A DNA stretch of 64,000 bases from Spirochaetae bacterium HGW-Spirochaetae-5 (GCA_002839285.1 PGXT01000002.1:13861-77860); one strand, 5' to 3'. Positions 20,914-31,302 are shown, counted from the stretch's first letter. Notes: generated by a model from the letters alone, not told the origin. Numbers and translations are program-made.

Positions 20914-22443
20914 TTATCTTGCGTAATCTATTACCCGTGTTTCGCGGATTACTGTAACTCTGACAATTCCCGGATACTTAAGTTCAGATTCAATCTTCTG
21001 AGCAATATCCCGAGCCATAAGTTCAGCCCTCTCGTCAGAAACAAGAGTGTTGTCCACCATAACACGAAGCTCGCGGCCGGCCTGAATTGCGAAAGTTTTT
21101 TCAACCCCTTTGAACTCTGAGGCGATTCTTTCAAGATTCTCCAGACGCTTGATATAAGTGTCAAGGGACTCTCTTCTTGCACCAGGTCTTGAAGCTGATA
21201 TGGCATCCGCAACCTGAACCAGTACCGCTTCAAAAGATTCAGGTTCACGGTCATTGTGGTGAGATGCAATGATATTGATACACTTGTCAGATTCACCGAA
21301 CTTCTTAGCCATTTCAGCACCGACTATAGCATGTGCACCCTCACCCTCAACAATGCTCCCCTTACCGACATCATGAAGCAGGCCCGCTCTCTTTGCAAGC
21401 TGAACATCAAGTCCAAGCTCTCCCGCCATGATACCTGCAAGATTTGCAACTTCAATACTATGAGCAAGTACATCCTGTCCGTAACTTGTTCTGAATTTCA
21501 ATTTTCCAACATTATAAAGAGCATCCTTATGAAGACCGGGGATACCGAGTGAGTATGCAGCCTTCTCTCCCTCTTCCAGCATAGTCTCTTCAATCTCTTT
21601 TGTAATCTTTTCAACAACCTCTTCAATTCTCGCAGGATGTATACGCCCGTTCTGTATCAGACGTTCAAGCGACAATCTTGCAATCTCCCTTCTTACAGGG
21701 TCAAAGCCCGAGATAACAACCACCTCGGGAGTATCATCAATAATCATATCCACACCGGTGAGATTTTCGAGAGTACGGATATTACGCCCCTCTCTACCGA
21801 TAATTCTCCCCTTCATTTCATCTGATGGCAAAGATACCGTTGTAACTGTATTCTCCGATGTGTATTCTGAAGCATTCCTCTGAAGGGCAGATACAATAAT
21901 GTCCTTTGCTTTTTTATCAGCAGTTCTCTTTGCATCCTCTTCAATTTTGTTGATCAGCCTTGCAACATCAAATCTTGCTTCATTCTCAACATTTTTCAGA
22001 AGAAGATTTTTTGCTTCATCAGAACTCATCCCGGCAATCCGTTCAAGTTCCTGTCTGTGTTTTTCGAACTCTTTCCTGAGCTCTTCCTGTTTCTCTTTTG
22101 TCTCCTGGTCTCTTAATTCCAGGCTTTTTTCCTGTTTCTGAATCTCTTCCAGCTTTGCATCTATCGCCTCTTCCTTCTGAAAATATCTCTTTTCAGTTAC
22201 CTGAAGCTCCTGACGCCTCTCTCTCATTTCCTTATCAAGAATATTCTTTTCCTTGAGCAGCTGATCCTTTGCTTCGATCAGAAGCTCCTTTCTTTTATTC
22301 TCGGCCTCTTTAAGTGCATCCTGTATAATTCTGTGAGATCTGGCCTCTGCTGAATTCAACTTTATCTTTCCGAAGTATGATCTTAGAGCATACCCCAGAA
22401 TCCCAGCAACAGGGAGAGCCGCAGCTAAAATAATCGTAGTCAT
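20914..22443 (-). CDS. rny: Ribonuclease Y
   Basis: N-terminal TM + coiled coil, KH domain (GRIIGREGRNIRTLENLTGVD), HD domain (LLHDVGKG, ASHHND). Confidence 0.97.
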   Translation of the reverse strand: MTTIILAAALPVAGILGYALRSYFGKIKLNSAEARSHRIIQDALKEAENKRKELLIEAKDQLLKEKNILDKEMRERRQELQVTEKRYFQKEEAIDAKLEEIQKQEKSLELRDQETKEKQEELRKEFEKHRQELERIAGMSSDEAKNLLLKNVENEARFDVARLINKIEEDAKRTADKKAKDIIVSALQRNASEYTSENTVTTVSLPSDEMKGRIIGREGRNIRTLENLTGVDMIIDDTPEVVVISGFDPVRREIARLSLERLIQNGRIHPARIEEVVEKITKEIEETMLEEGEKAAYSLGIPGLHKDALYNVGKLKFRTSYGQDVLAHSIEVANLAGIMAGELGLDVQLAKRAGLLHDVGKGSIVEGEGAHAIVGAEMAKKFGESDKCINIIASHHNDREPESFEAVLVQVADAISASRPGARRESLDTYIKRLENLERIASEFKGVEKTFAIQAGRELRVMVDNTLVSDERAELMARDIAQKIESELKYPGIVRVTVIRETRVIDYAR

Positions 22444-22566
22444 CTCTACCTCCCTTACCGCATGTTTAATTTTCGGACTGATTAATCAGACCGTTTAATC
22501 TGCAATTTTAAAATTGATATAAACTTTTTTCAGATGTAACAATATACAAAAAGTATATAAATTAAG

Positions 22567-23052
22567 TTACACAGAGGAGATTTTCTGACGGATTTTTCCG
22601 GACACATATGGGGGAACAAGTGTTGAGATGTCGCCGTTGTAAATTGCCACTTCCTTTACGAGACTTGATGAAACAAAAAGGTTTTCATCTTTCCCCATGA
22701 GGAATAATGTTTCAACATCAGGGGCGAGTCTTCTATTTAAAGAAGCTATAGTAATCTCATATTCAAAATCACTAACAGCCCTCAGTCCCCTGATTATGCA
22801 GGATATATTATTATCTCTGCAGAAATCAACAAGCAAGCCACCAAACGACACAATCTCTATATTCGAGTTAATTTCACCACAACAGTGCTTTAATATCTCA
22901 AGTCTCTCTTCAAATGTGAATAAAGACTTTTTTGCACTATTAACAAGTACACCAACTATCAACTTGTCACATATTCTTGTTGCCCTCTCGATAATATCGA
23001 GATGTCCATATGTCAAAGGATCAAAAGATCCGGGATAAATTCCAATCCGCAT
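22567..23052 (-). CDS. coaD: Phosphopantetheine adenylyltransferase
   Basis: IGIYPGSFDPLTYGHLDIIERA, IIRGLRAVSDFEYE, SSSLVKEVA. Confidence 0.97.
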   Translation of the reverse strand: MRIGIYPGSFDPLTYGHLDIIERATRICDKLIVGVLVNSAKKSLFTFEERLEILKHCCGEINSNIEIVSFGGLLVDFCRDNNISCIIRGLRAVSDFEYEITIASLNRRLAPDVETLFLMGKDENLFVSSSLVKEVAIYNGDISTLVPPYVSGKIRQKISSV

Positions 23053-23228
23053 AATTCTCCAAAAATTTATACTGGATAATATTTATATTTAAATACTAAT
23101 CTGTCAAGAAATAATAAGATTTTGTTAGTGGAGTTTGACTAAAAGTAGATAAAAAAGAGAGAATTTGTATTAAAATCTGCCAAAAGCGGTAGAAACTGCG
23201 GAATTAGAGCCTGTAAACATTAAATTAT

Positions 23229-23729
23229 TTAGAAATATGTTACTGTTCCGGCGTATCGTTTTCTCCAATACTCTTTCCTCATATCATCGAAGGAGACGTT
23301 TTTCCCTCTTCTCGGCGCATGAATGAACTTGTAATCTCCCATATAAATTGCAACATGTGATATCTTCCAGCCGGAAGTCCTGAAAAAAACCAGATCACCC
23401 GGTTTTGCTTTCCTGATACCGATTCTCTTTCCGTTTGCAAATTGCTGCTGAGCGGAATGAGGGAGAAGCAGACCATGTTTTTTATACACATAACTGGAAT
23501 AGCCGGAACAGTCAAAACCAGTGGGATCACTCCCTCCGAAGCGGTATTTCACACCAAGATATTTTTCTGCTGTTTTTACAATGGAATATCTTTTGGTCCC
23601 GGGGAAAATATACGGCCAGGATGTTTTTTTAGATGGCGTACAGGAATAAAACGACTGAGATAAAATCAGAATCAGGAGCAGATATGGGGTATTTTTTAAT
23701 GTTATTTTAATTAAATTCAATAAACTCAA
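23229..23729 (-). CDS. NlpC/P60-family putative lipoprotein peptidase
   Basis: FDCSGYSSYVYKKHG, SHVAIYMG, FIHAPRRG; N-terminal signal with Cys. Confidence 0.9.
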   Translation of the reverse strand: MSLLNLIKITLKNTPYLLLILILSQSFYSCTPSKKTSWPYIFPGTKRYSIVKTAEKYLGVKYRFGGSDPTGFDCSGYSSYVYKKHGLLLPHSAQQQFANGKRIGIRKAKPGDLVFFRTSGWKISHVAIYMGDYKFIHAPRRGKNVSFDDMRKEYWRKRYAGTVTYF

Positions 23730-23743
23730 CCTGAACCGGAATT

Positions 23744-24100
23744 TTACTGTAAAAAACGTTCTTCAAATTCTTCTTTGGAAATAACAGACATGACTCTGTT
23801 TATTTTTGTGGTATCAAAAATCTTCTGCAGCTCGGAACGTAAACCAAAGACATACATCCCCACATTATTCTTGACCGAACTGTTGAAAAACTTAACAAGA
23901 GTCCCTATGGCGGATGAATCTATAAACTCCAGCTTATCGCAATCAAAACCGATTACCGATGCTTCGTTGTTTATTATCTTATCCCATGCCCCCTCAATTT
24001 CAGCGATATTGCCGATATAAAAATATTTTGGCAGTGAAATAATTACAACATCACCTTTCCGTTTGATTTCCACTGCTGATATATACCTGTATTTATCCAT
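23744..24100 (-). CDS. STAS-domain anti-sigma factor antagonist
   Basis: FDCDKLEFIDSSAIGTLVKFFN conserved DSS motif. Confidence 0.85.
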   Translation of the reverse strand: MDKYRYISAVEIKRKGDVVIISLPKYFYIGNIAEIEGAWDKIINNEASVIGFDCDKLEFIDSSAIGTLVKFFNSSVKNNVGMYVFGLRSELQKIFDTTKINRVMSVISKEEFEERFLQ

Positions 24101-24517
24101 ATATTTATTATCGTTAATTTCTATATTATTTAAACTGTTTTCTTTTTTTCAATATATTTTTTTTAAAAAACAGTTTTTATTGATAAATTCTACCAAAGAT
24201 CATCATTTACCGGCCGGAAGTACCGGTAAAAGAGTAATATGCCGATTCTAAATAGCATTCCCGGTTTAAATATTAAAGAACCGTAATCCACAACGCCCCA
24301 TCGGTGGATATAGTAGAGTTTTTATTTAACAAAAGTTATCTTATCAAGATAGTCAATTATTTTAGATGAGCGTATCCGCGCAGCACTGTCCCCGCTAAAA
24401 TAAATTGCTGTAAAAAATAAATACTGATATAAATTAAATTATTTCTTGCTTCAATTGTGATGTATTTCTTTAGATATATAGAGACACAGAGCGGTTACTC
24501 ATATTCAGGAGATTGCA

Positions 24518-25705
24518 ATGAAGATATTAAACGGCGGACTTGAAAATGTAAAGGGATTTTCATTTTCAACAATCAAATGCGGAATACGATACGAAAACAG
24601 ACTCGATTATGCACTGATATTATCAGAATCACCATGTAATGCAGCGGGAGTATTCACAGTAAATAAAATTACCGCCGCACCGGTAAAGATATGCAGAGAG
24701 AGAATAAATGCCCCTATACGCGCCATACTGATCAACTCAACCAACGCCAACGCATGCACCGGTGCACAGGGGCACGAAAACACAGTAACGCTCACCGGCG
24801 ATATAGCCTCTAAAGCGGGGATACCTGAAAACTCTGTCCTGGCAGCCTCAACCGGAATCATCGGGCGCCAGCTCCCGATTGAAAAAATGCTCCTATCACA
24901 TAAAGAACTGATTGATAAATTAAAACCGGAAAACGGCCATTCCGTTGCAGAAGCTATAATGACTACTGATACAATACCAAAAGAAGCAGCAGCCGGTTTT
25001 GACTGCAATGGCGCATCATACTCTGTTGCAGGTATTGCAAAAGGTTCAGGGATGATCTCCCCGAATATGGCCACTCTGCTCTCGTTTATATTAACCGATG
25101 CGCCCGTTGCCAGGACAGATCTTGATTCAATCTTTAAAAAAATTGTTAAAAAAACATTTAACGCAATAACGATTGATGGAGACATGTCAACCAATGATAC
25201 AGCCATAATACTCTCACCTGCATCCGGGGATTACCTGAGCGGAGAATCATTAAAAGAATTTGAATCGGCTCTGGAATATGTAATGAATACTCTGGCGGAA
25301 CTTCTTATCTTTGATGGAGAGGGTGCGACTAAAGGTGTAAAAATAAGTGTAGTCAACGCGCTGAACGAAAAAGAAGCTGCAATGATAGCGGGATCTGTTT
25401 CTAAATCACTGCTGGTTAAGACTGCATTTTTCGGAAACGATCCCAACTGGGGGAGAATAGCCTGTGCGGCAGGCTATTCGGGAGCAGCAGTAGAGGAGGA
25501 GAAATTATCTATCTACATTAACAAAAAAGGACTATTTGTAAACGGCAAGCCCTCGGAAATAGACTATAAAGAGATTGAAGATATTTTAAAAGAGAGAAAC
25601 TATACTATCACAATTGATCTCGGTCTGGGGGATGGCGATGCTTCCATGCTGACAACTGATATTTCCTATGATTATGTTAAGATAAACGCATCCTATTCAA
25701 CATGA
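24518..25705 (+). CDS. argJ: Bifunctional ornithine acetyltransferase/N-acetylglutamate synthase
   Basis: NSTNANACTGAQG, TTDTIPK, NMATLLSFILTDA, FDGEGATK, FFGNDPNWGRI. Confidence 0.97.
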   Translation: MKILNGGLENVKGFSFSTIKCGIRYENRLDYALILSESPCNAAGVFTVNKITAAPVKICRERINAPIRAILINSTNANACTGAQGHENTVTLTGDIASKAGIPENSVLAASTGIIGRQLPIEKMLLSHKELIDKLKPENGHSVAEAIMTTDTIPKEAAAGFDCNGASYSVAGIAKGSGMISPNMATLLSFILTDAPVARTDLDSIFKKIVKKTFNAITIDGDMSTNDTAIILSPASGDYLSGESLKEFESALEYVMNTLAELLIFDGEGATKGVKISVVNALNEKEAAMIAGSVSKSLLVKTAFFGNDPNWGRIACAAGYSGAAVEEEKLSIYINKKGLFVNGKPSEIDYKEIEDILKERNYTITIDLGLGDGDASMLTTDISYDYVKINASYST

Positions 25706-25722
25706 CAGTTCACGATAAATAT

Positions 25723-25830
25723 GCGTATGCTCCGCATACGCTGGAAGTGGGGGATTACGGGGGCGCTGCCCCCGGAATCCCCCACTTCAGGTGCAACGCG
25801 AAGCGCTGTGCCCCCCCAAGAATAAAACGC
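25723..25830 (+). repeat. Dispersed palindromic element, family A
   Basis: GCGTATGctcCGCATACGC + CTGGAAGTGGGGGATTACGGGGGCgctGCCCCCGGAATCCCCCACTTCAG + GCGCTGTGCCCCCC. Confidence 0.75.
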
Positions 25831-25917
25831 GACCTGAATCGTCATCCTGCTTTTTAAAAATAAATTGACAGTAATTTATCTTTAGTTTTATACTAATAAA
25901 AAGGATTTTGATAAATA

Positions 25918-26991
25918 ATGATGAAACTTTTAAAAATAATATACTCCCTTTCTGCGGTGCTTATTCTTTCGGTAAACTTATACCCTCAGGAAATGAAGAG
26001 CCCGAAGAAAACCGGACTCCTCATATATAACTTCATCACAACTGATAATTATGATAATGTTAAAAAAGAAAATAATTATAAATACTACTCGATAGTAATA
26101 CCTCAGACTATTCTTAAAAGCCTTAACAATTCCGGAAATTTCGAAGTCAAAGGCGAAACAGGTCCATTTACCATAGAAACAGATATTCAGGATAAAAGCG
26201 AGAAAAAGAAATACATAAAAAAATTGACAGATCTGGGACGTCAGAATAACTCCGATTACATAATCACCGGGAATTATAATGTAGCCGGGAAAAAGATCAC
26301 TCTGCGTCTGGTAATTTTCGATGTGAGAGGGGAACAGATCGAAATAATCGATCATGAGAGTGATGAACTCGGTGTAAAACTGAGAATCACAACGGATCAG
26401 CTTTCACAGATAATCAGTGAAAAAATTGCTAATCTTGACAGGCTTTTCCGTGAATCAGAGGCCGCTTCACGATTTAATCCGCTTCAAACACCCCTTAGCA
26501 TCGTCACACTCGGAGTGGATAGCGGTTATCTTTACATACTGGGGGAATGGCGTTCACTATATAAAGATACCTTTTATATAGCACCATTCATCGATTTTGA
26601 CCTGACGGATTATCTGGCACTCTCATTAAAATTTACTTCTATTGAAAGTAATTCAAAAGATGATGAAGCAAGTATCCGCTCACGAATTAAAATTTTAAGC
26701 AGCAGTTTATCTCTTTCATACCTGTACAGAATTAACAGCAGTTTTGCCTGGGGGTTGTCAGCCGGCGGCGGAGCATCAAAAACCACAATCACAATAGATC
26801 CAGGTCCCCCTTTCACAGGTTCATTGTCTGAGAAAGACTCATATGATCCGAATATTGATATTTCTTCTTATTTTACATACAATATATCAACATTCTCATT
26901 TAAAGCAGGATTTCAATACAGGAGGATTTTTTATACCGATGAACCTATGGATAACGGCATTATTTTCGCCGGAATCGGGATTCACTTTTAA
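25918..26991 (+). CDS. Exported protein with probable C-terminal outer-membrane beta-barrel
   Basis: Signal peptide; alternating hydrophobic strands; ends ...GIIFAGIGIHF (terminal aromatic). Confidence 0.6.
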   Translation: MMKLLKIIYSLSAVLILSVNLYPQEMKSPKKTGLLIYNFITTDNYDNVKKENNYKYYSIVIPQTILKSLNNSGNFEVKGETGPFTIETDIQDKSEKKKYIKKLTDLGRQNNSDYIITGNYNVAGKKITLRLVIFDVRGEQIEIIDHESDELGVKLRITTDQLSQIISEKIANLDRLFRESEAASRFNPLQTPLSIVTLGVDSGYLYILGEWRSLYKDTFYIAPFIDFDLTDYLALSLKFTSIESNSKDDEASIRSRIKILSSSLSLSYLYRINSSFAWGLSAGGGASKTTITIDPGPPFTGSLSEKDSYDPNIDISSYFTYNISTFSFKAGFQYRRIFYTDEPMDNGIIFAGIGIHF

Positions 26992-27080
26992 TTCCAAAAG
27001 AACAGCAATTATCATTTAATTGATTAAAGATTTGACAAAATTTGCCGATACATATATTAGAAAAGATAAGGGTTATTACA

Positions 27081-27371
27081 ATGGTAATAGAAAAAATTGG
27101 AAATATTAATAATATCACGGAAACCAAGAAAAGTAAGCATGTTTCCGGGAAAAAAGAAGAAATTAAAAGCGATTCCATTGAGATTTCATCAGCCGGTAAA
27201 CAGGCTGCTGAGATAGCTAAAAGCGCTCAGATAGTTAAAGATACCCCGGATATACGAGCTGAGAGAGTAAAAGATATCAAAATGAGAATCGATAACGGTA
27301 CTTATGATTTTAATGATAATAAAATGCTGGAAATGGTAGCAGATAAAATTGCGAATTTCCTTGTAAGATAA
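27081..27371 (+). CDS. flgM: FlgM-family anti-sigma-28 factor
   Basis: DSIEISSAGKQAAE..., IRAERVKDIKMRIDNGTYDFNDNKMLEMVADKIANFLVR. Confidence 0.8.
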   Translation: MVIEKIGNINNITETKKSKHVSGKKEEIKSDSIEISSAGKQAAEIAKSAQIVKDTPDIRAERVKDIKMRIDNGTYDFNDNKMLEMVADKIANFLVR

Positions 27372-27393
27372 TAAATCGATACAGTCGTGACAA

Positions 27394-27433
27394 AAATAAA
27401 AGCGGGGATATCATATATGTCCGCTTTTTTTAT
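27394..27433 (+). terminator. Rho-independent terminator downstream of flgM-like gene
   Basis: AAAAGCGGGgatatcatatatgtCCGCTTTTTTT. Confidence 0.65.
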
Positions 27434-27468
27434 TGATCTGATAAAAGCTCTACCAGGGAAGGAAAACA

Positions 27469-28632
27469 TTGAGCGATATTATATCACCTGAATTTCATCT
27501 TCCGACAGAAATATATATTAAGCAGGGTATAAGCAGGAACGCTGCAGAAATTGCATCAAAATTCGGTTCAAGAATTGTTATAGTAACCGTATCCACAGAT
27601 TTTGAAGTATACCAGGAAACTCTGTCAGAAATATACAGGTATTTTAAAAATATAAATCTTGGTTGCATAATCTACGATGAACTACCGGGGAATCCGACAA
27701 CAGAAGATATTGATGTTGCGGTTTCATTCATAAAAAAAACAAAATGTGACCTTATTATCGGTTTTGGAGGAATTGAATCACTTAATTCTGCCAAAGCTAT
27801 TGCACTTCTTATTAAAAACTTCATATTCTGTTATGACGCGTTATACACGAAGGAGAAGTTAAACCCTCCAGCAAAATATATAACCATGCCGGCCTACCCC
27901 TCTTTCGGGTTTGAGATTTCGCCTATGTTTTATATTAAAGAGATCCATAAACTGACAAACCAGGTTTATTACAATCTGAATCTATACCCATTAGCATCCA
28001 TTGTTGATCCGGAATTATCCCTGCTGATGCCTGAAGATAAAATTTTAAAAACATCCGCAAGCTCACTTGCAGTAGCAACCGAATCCGTTATTTCCACGAT
28101 GAATAATGATGTAATCAATACCTACGCGTTGAAGGCGATAGATTTAACATTCAGGAACCTCCCTGTTGCTTTCAAAGAATCTAAAAACGTTGTGCCGAGA
28201 ATCAATCTGTCAACAGCCTCTGTCATGTCAGGTATTGCCTTTTCTGTTGCTTTTCTGTCTGTATCTCTCGCCCTGGCTCTTGCGATATCATCAAAGACAG
28301 ATATAGATGTTGAAACCGCCATGTCGGTAATAATTCCTCATATTATGGAATTCAACCTCACGACTTCACCTGGTAAATATGTCCAGATGTCAAAAGTTAT
28401 GGGGGAGGATGTAAAGGATATAACAGTTATCGAGGCGGCAATTAAAGCGGTAGAAGCAGTAAGAAAGCTTGAGATAGATATTGAAATTCCTCAGAGATTA
28501 TCAAGTTTTAAAATAAATCAAAGCCAGTTTAAAAGTATTGCCGATCTGGCTTTCACCTATCCGTTCATCAATAACACTCCAAGAAAAATATCTAAAAGCG
28601 AAATCGAAACGATACTAATTGCGGCATTCTAA
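27469..28632 (+). CDS. Iron-containing alcohol dehydrogenase-fold protein, metal ligands lost (putative pseudoenzyme)
   Basis: Family framework retained (NPTTEDIDVAVSFIKKTKCDLIIGFGG, SIVDPELSL, SGIAFSVAFL, IIPHIMEFN) but ligand positions substituted; TTG start. Confidence 0.85.
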   Translation: MSDIISPEFHLPTEIYIKQGISRNAAEIASKFGSRIVIVTVSTDFEVYQETLSEIYRYFKNINLGCIIYDELPGNPTTEDIDVAVSFIKKTKCDLIIGFGGIESLNSAKAIALLIKNFIFCYDALYTKEKLNPPAKYITMPAYPSFGFEISPMFYIKEIHKLTNQVYYNLNLYPLASIVDPELSLLMPEDKILKTSASSLAVATESVISTMNNDVINTYALKAIDLTFRNLPVAFKESKNVVPRINLSTASVMSGIAFSVAFLSVSLALALAISSKTDIDVETAMSVIIPHIMEFNLTTSPGKYVQMSKVMGEDVKDITVIEAAIKAVEAVRKLEIDIEIPQRLSSFKINQSQFKSIADLAFTYPFINNTPRKISKSEIETILIAAF

Positions 28633-29094
28633 TCAGACAACTGCAAGATCCTCTGCTGAAAATATCTGATTTATATCAAGAATTACAACAAACCCGGTTT
28701 TCAGCTTTGCGATTCCAACTATATACTTCCCGGAAATACCCTTTACTACAGGGGGGGGAGGTTCAATTTCATTAAGATCAACCTTAATTACATGGCTTAC
28801 TGAATCTATTGCAAGACCGACCCTTTTACCGTCTATATCGACAACAATTGTTCTGCTTGAATTACTTAAATCTGCTATTATACCGAATTTTTTACCAAGA
28901 TCGATGATTGGAATAACTTTCCCTCTTAAATCAATTACACCCATAATATGTGTACGGGATTTTGGAAGCTTTGTTATTTTTGGAACTTTTAATATCTCCT
29001 GAACTTGAAGTATGTCTATTCCATACTCTTCACTGCCGATTTTAAAACAAACTATCTGAAGTGATGTGGTAACTTCCATTTTTTTCTGCTGCAT
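28633..29094 (-). CDS. cheW: CheW chemotaxis adaptor
   Basis: FKIGSEEYGIDILQVQEILKVPKITKLPKSRTHIMGVIDLRGKVIPIIDLGKKFG. Confidence 0.95.
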   Translation of the reverse strand: MQQKKMEVTTSLQIVCFKIGSEEYGIDILQVQEILKVPKITKLPKSRTHIMGVIDLRGKVIPIIDLGKKFGIIADLSNSSRTIVVDIDGKRVGLAIDSVSHVIKVDLNEIEPPPPVVKGISGKYIVGIAKLKTGFVVILDINQIFSAEDLAVV

Positions 29095-29298
29095 TTTATA
29101 GTTCCTTTTTTTTATTAAAATACAAAAAAGTGAATTGATTACTTAAGGGCTCCCTGCCGGGCTTGTAAACGGACCACCGTCCCTCAGACCCTGTAATAAA
29201 GAATAATTTATTCCGACAACCCTTTGTATATAATAGCAATTTTCATTCAAACTTTTCAAGAAAAAAAAATAATTATCAATAATTTATATCGTATTTAC

Positions 29299-29405
29299 TC
29301 ATAAACTGGCAGTGAAACTACTCTCCGCCGCGCCGGTGGCGCGGCGGAGATAAATACCACCGGTGTTTGAGCAGTCATAAACCCCGCCGCATTTGGGGTC
29401 GGAAA
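29299..29405 (-). repeat. Dispersed palindromic element, family B (copy 1)
   Basis: Perfect 12-bp hairpin CTCCGCCGCGCCggtGGCGCGGCGGAG (29323-29349) flanked by TACCACCGGTGTTTGAGCA. Confidence 0.75.
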
Positions 29406-29487
29406 ACAATTGATAAGTTAGTGCTGAATTTATTTAAATTAACCGACTTAATTATGAGTTGCTTTATATCGTATCTTCCAGTAAAAA

Positions 29488-30192
29488 TCAGAAGTAAAGA
29501 TAGCCATAAAAATATATTACGCTTCCGGCAATGAGAAAGAAAAATATTTTTGTGAATACCGGTTCCCTCTCTCTCAACAATATATCAAAAACTCCGAGAA
29601 GCATACCCCATATAACCGATGCAGCTCCTGCTGCCATTAAATCGTACTGCCCGATGAAGAAAAATAACCCGGCAATAACAAAACCGGTCAGTATATCAAA
29701 AAGGTCTATGATACCGGCTTTACCCGAAACCTGCCCTGCAGAATTATCAGATTCAGTATATGGATTTTCATCAGGTTTAAAATACTTTCTCTTTACTTCC
29801 TGTCTTTCAACTTGTAATCGTTCTTTTTTAGAATTCCCGCGGGAAGGGGCTGATTTTGAAATACCGTAATTACCGCTTATAAGCTTAAGAACATCTTTAT
29901 TAGGGAGTGTTGAAAACTCTTTTGCCCTTTCACTCAATCTTTCTGAAACCCGTGTTGATCTTCCATTGCTGTTTTTTTCTATTGTAACGCGCCCTTTATT
30001 GATGACGGCATAATAAGAAGCCCCCTTGTCCTCATTGACTTCGGCATATATTCTTACAATTTTTTCGTCAATGTTATAATCAACCCTTATATAATCTCCA
30101 TTATCAGTAGTTGCATACATAGCACGCTCGTACCCCCGGATTTCCGAGGGCCGCCTTTTCCAGGTGAATTCAGTATTTTCATTAACTTCCAT
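29488..30192 (-). CDS. Hypothetical protein with two C-terminal TM segments
   Basis: Intact ORF; C-terminal hydrophobic segments (GFVIAGLFFFIGQYDLMAAGAASVIWGMLLGVFDILL, IFFFLIAGSVIYFYGYLYF). Confidence 0.6.
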   Translation of the reverse strand: MEVNENTEFTWKRRPSEIRGYERAMYATTDNGDYIRVDYNIDEKIVRIYAEVNEDKGASYYAVINKGRVTIEKNSNGRSTRVSERLSERAKEFSTLPNKDVLKLISGNYGISKSAPSRGNSKKERLQVERQEVKRKYFKPDENPYTESDNSAGQVSGKAGIIDLFDILTGFVIAGLFFFIGQYDLMAAGAASVIWGMLLGVFDILLREREPVFTKIFFFLIAGSVIYFYGYLYF

Positions 30193-30212
30193 AATATCAT
30201 CACCTCTAAATA

Positions 30213-30249
30213 CTAAAAGAGATTGGCCTTAATTGCCAATCTCTTTTTA
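30213..30249 (-). terminator. Rho-independent terminator
   Basis: AAAAAGAGATTGGCaattaagGCCAATCTCTTTT. Confidence 0.75.
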
Positions 30250-30264
30250 AAAGACCAAATTAAA

Positions 30265-30354
30265 TCATTTTTTCTTGTGACGATTCTGTCTTCTACGTTT
30301 CTTCCTTTTATGGTTCGCTATCTTTTTTCTTTTCTTTTTTTTACCGCAGGGCAT
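30265..30354 (-). CDS. 29-aa AURKAIP1/COX24 (mS38-like) domain small basic protein
   Basis: Translates to MPCGKKKKRKKIANHKRKKRRRQNRHKKK followed by TGA; below ORF-track size cutoff; followed by a strong terminator. Confidence 0.8.
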   Translation of the reverse strand: MPCGKKKKRKKIANHKRKKRRRQNRHKKK

Positions 30355-30395
30355 AAAAAAACTCCTTATTATAAATTACTTCATTTTAATCTTTT

Positions 30396-31289
30396 TCACC
30401 GTAGATTATCAACATCTCCCTTTACACCGGGTTTTGTACCGTCAGAACTCTCATTGAACATGGCGGGTAAACCTGTTTTATCCGATGATATTATAACTTT
30501 TATATCATCGCCCATTTTGTCAATATAAATAAATTTTAAAATTTCAGGATTATCCTTCATAATTGAAGAAACCCGTAGTAATTTCTCATAATATAATTCA
30601 TTTTCATGTTTGTCTTTAATCAGCTTTTTAGCAAGCAGTATCTCCTGCTTTTTATTAGAAAAATCAAGCTCGCGCATCTCTCTATTCTGTGCCAGACCTT
30701 CACTGAAATACTTATTATCAGGGAAATATCCAGGGGAGATAAATTCCACACTGTCAGGAATTACACCAATAACAGGTATTTTCTTCATAAACTCTGATGT
30801 CATCAAATCAATTATCTTTTTTTCATCTTTAAGAATTCTATTGCGGTCATAAACAGGTTCAATGTAATTCATCAAAACAGTCTGACATACTAGTGACGCT
30901 TTTTCAATTATATAGTTTTCTATCCCGTTTTTACTGTTTAAATAAGAAATATCAGGCATATTTGATTTATCTATGCGATAACTTATATTAGCAGGTAATT
31001 TAATAGTGTACGAATCATCACTTAAGGATGAAAGAGATGGTATTTTCACAGGAATATTAACCAATGAAGAATTTTTTACCGGCATTTTAACAACAGAATA
31101 TTTCCAGGGCATAACACCCTGCCATATAAAGTTGTAAGAACCAGTGTAAACCTGCATAACTCCGTTACTCCTTGTATCCTTTAACACTACAAAATCCTCA
31201 CTAACTGATTTATATAATGAAAAATACAATCCGTAAATTACAGCTGAAAAAATAACCAGTTTTATCAATAGTTTTATGAGAGTTTTCAT
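30396..31289 (-). CDS. Membrane-anchored SPFH/band 7-like hypothetical protein
   Basis: N-terminal TM, then V..GSYNFIWQGVMPWKYSVVKMPV and a long helical region; weak family match by eye. Confidence 0.5.
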   Translation of the reverse strand: MKTLIKLLIKLVIFSAVIYGLYFSLYKSVSEDFVVLKDTRSNGVMQVYTGSYNFIWQGVMPWKYSVVKMPVKNSSLVNIPVKIPSLSSLSDDSYTIKLPANISYRIDKSNMPDISYLNSKNGIENYIIEKASLVCQTVLMNYIEPVYDRNRILKDEKKIIDLMTSEFMKKIPVIGVIPDSVEFISPGYFPDNKYFSEGLAQNREMRELDFSNKKQEILLAKKLIKDKHENELYYEKLLRVSSIMKDNPEILKFIYIDKMGDDIKVIISSDKTGLPAMFNESSDGTKPGVKGDVDNLR

Positions 31290-31302
31290 AATCCCTCTTT
31301 AA

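Noticed and set aside
24607-25206. 199-aa ORF on the minus strand
   Set aside because: Fully antisense to the clearly coding argJ gene; no family features
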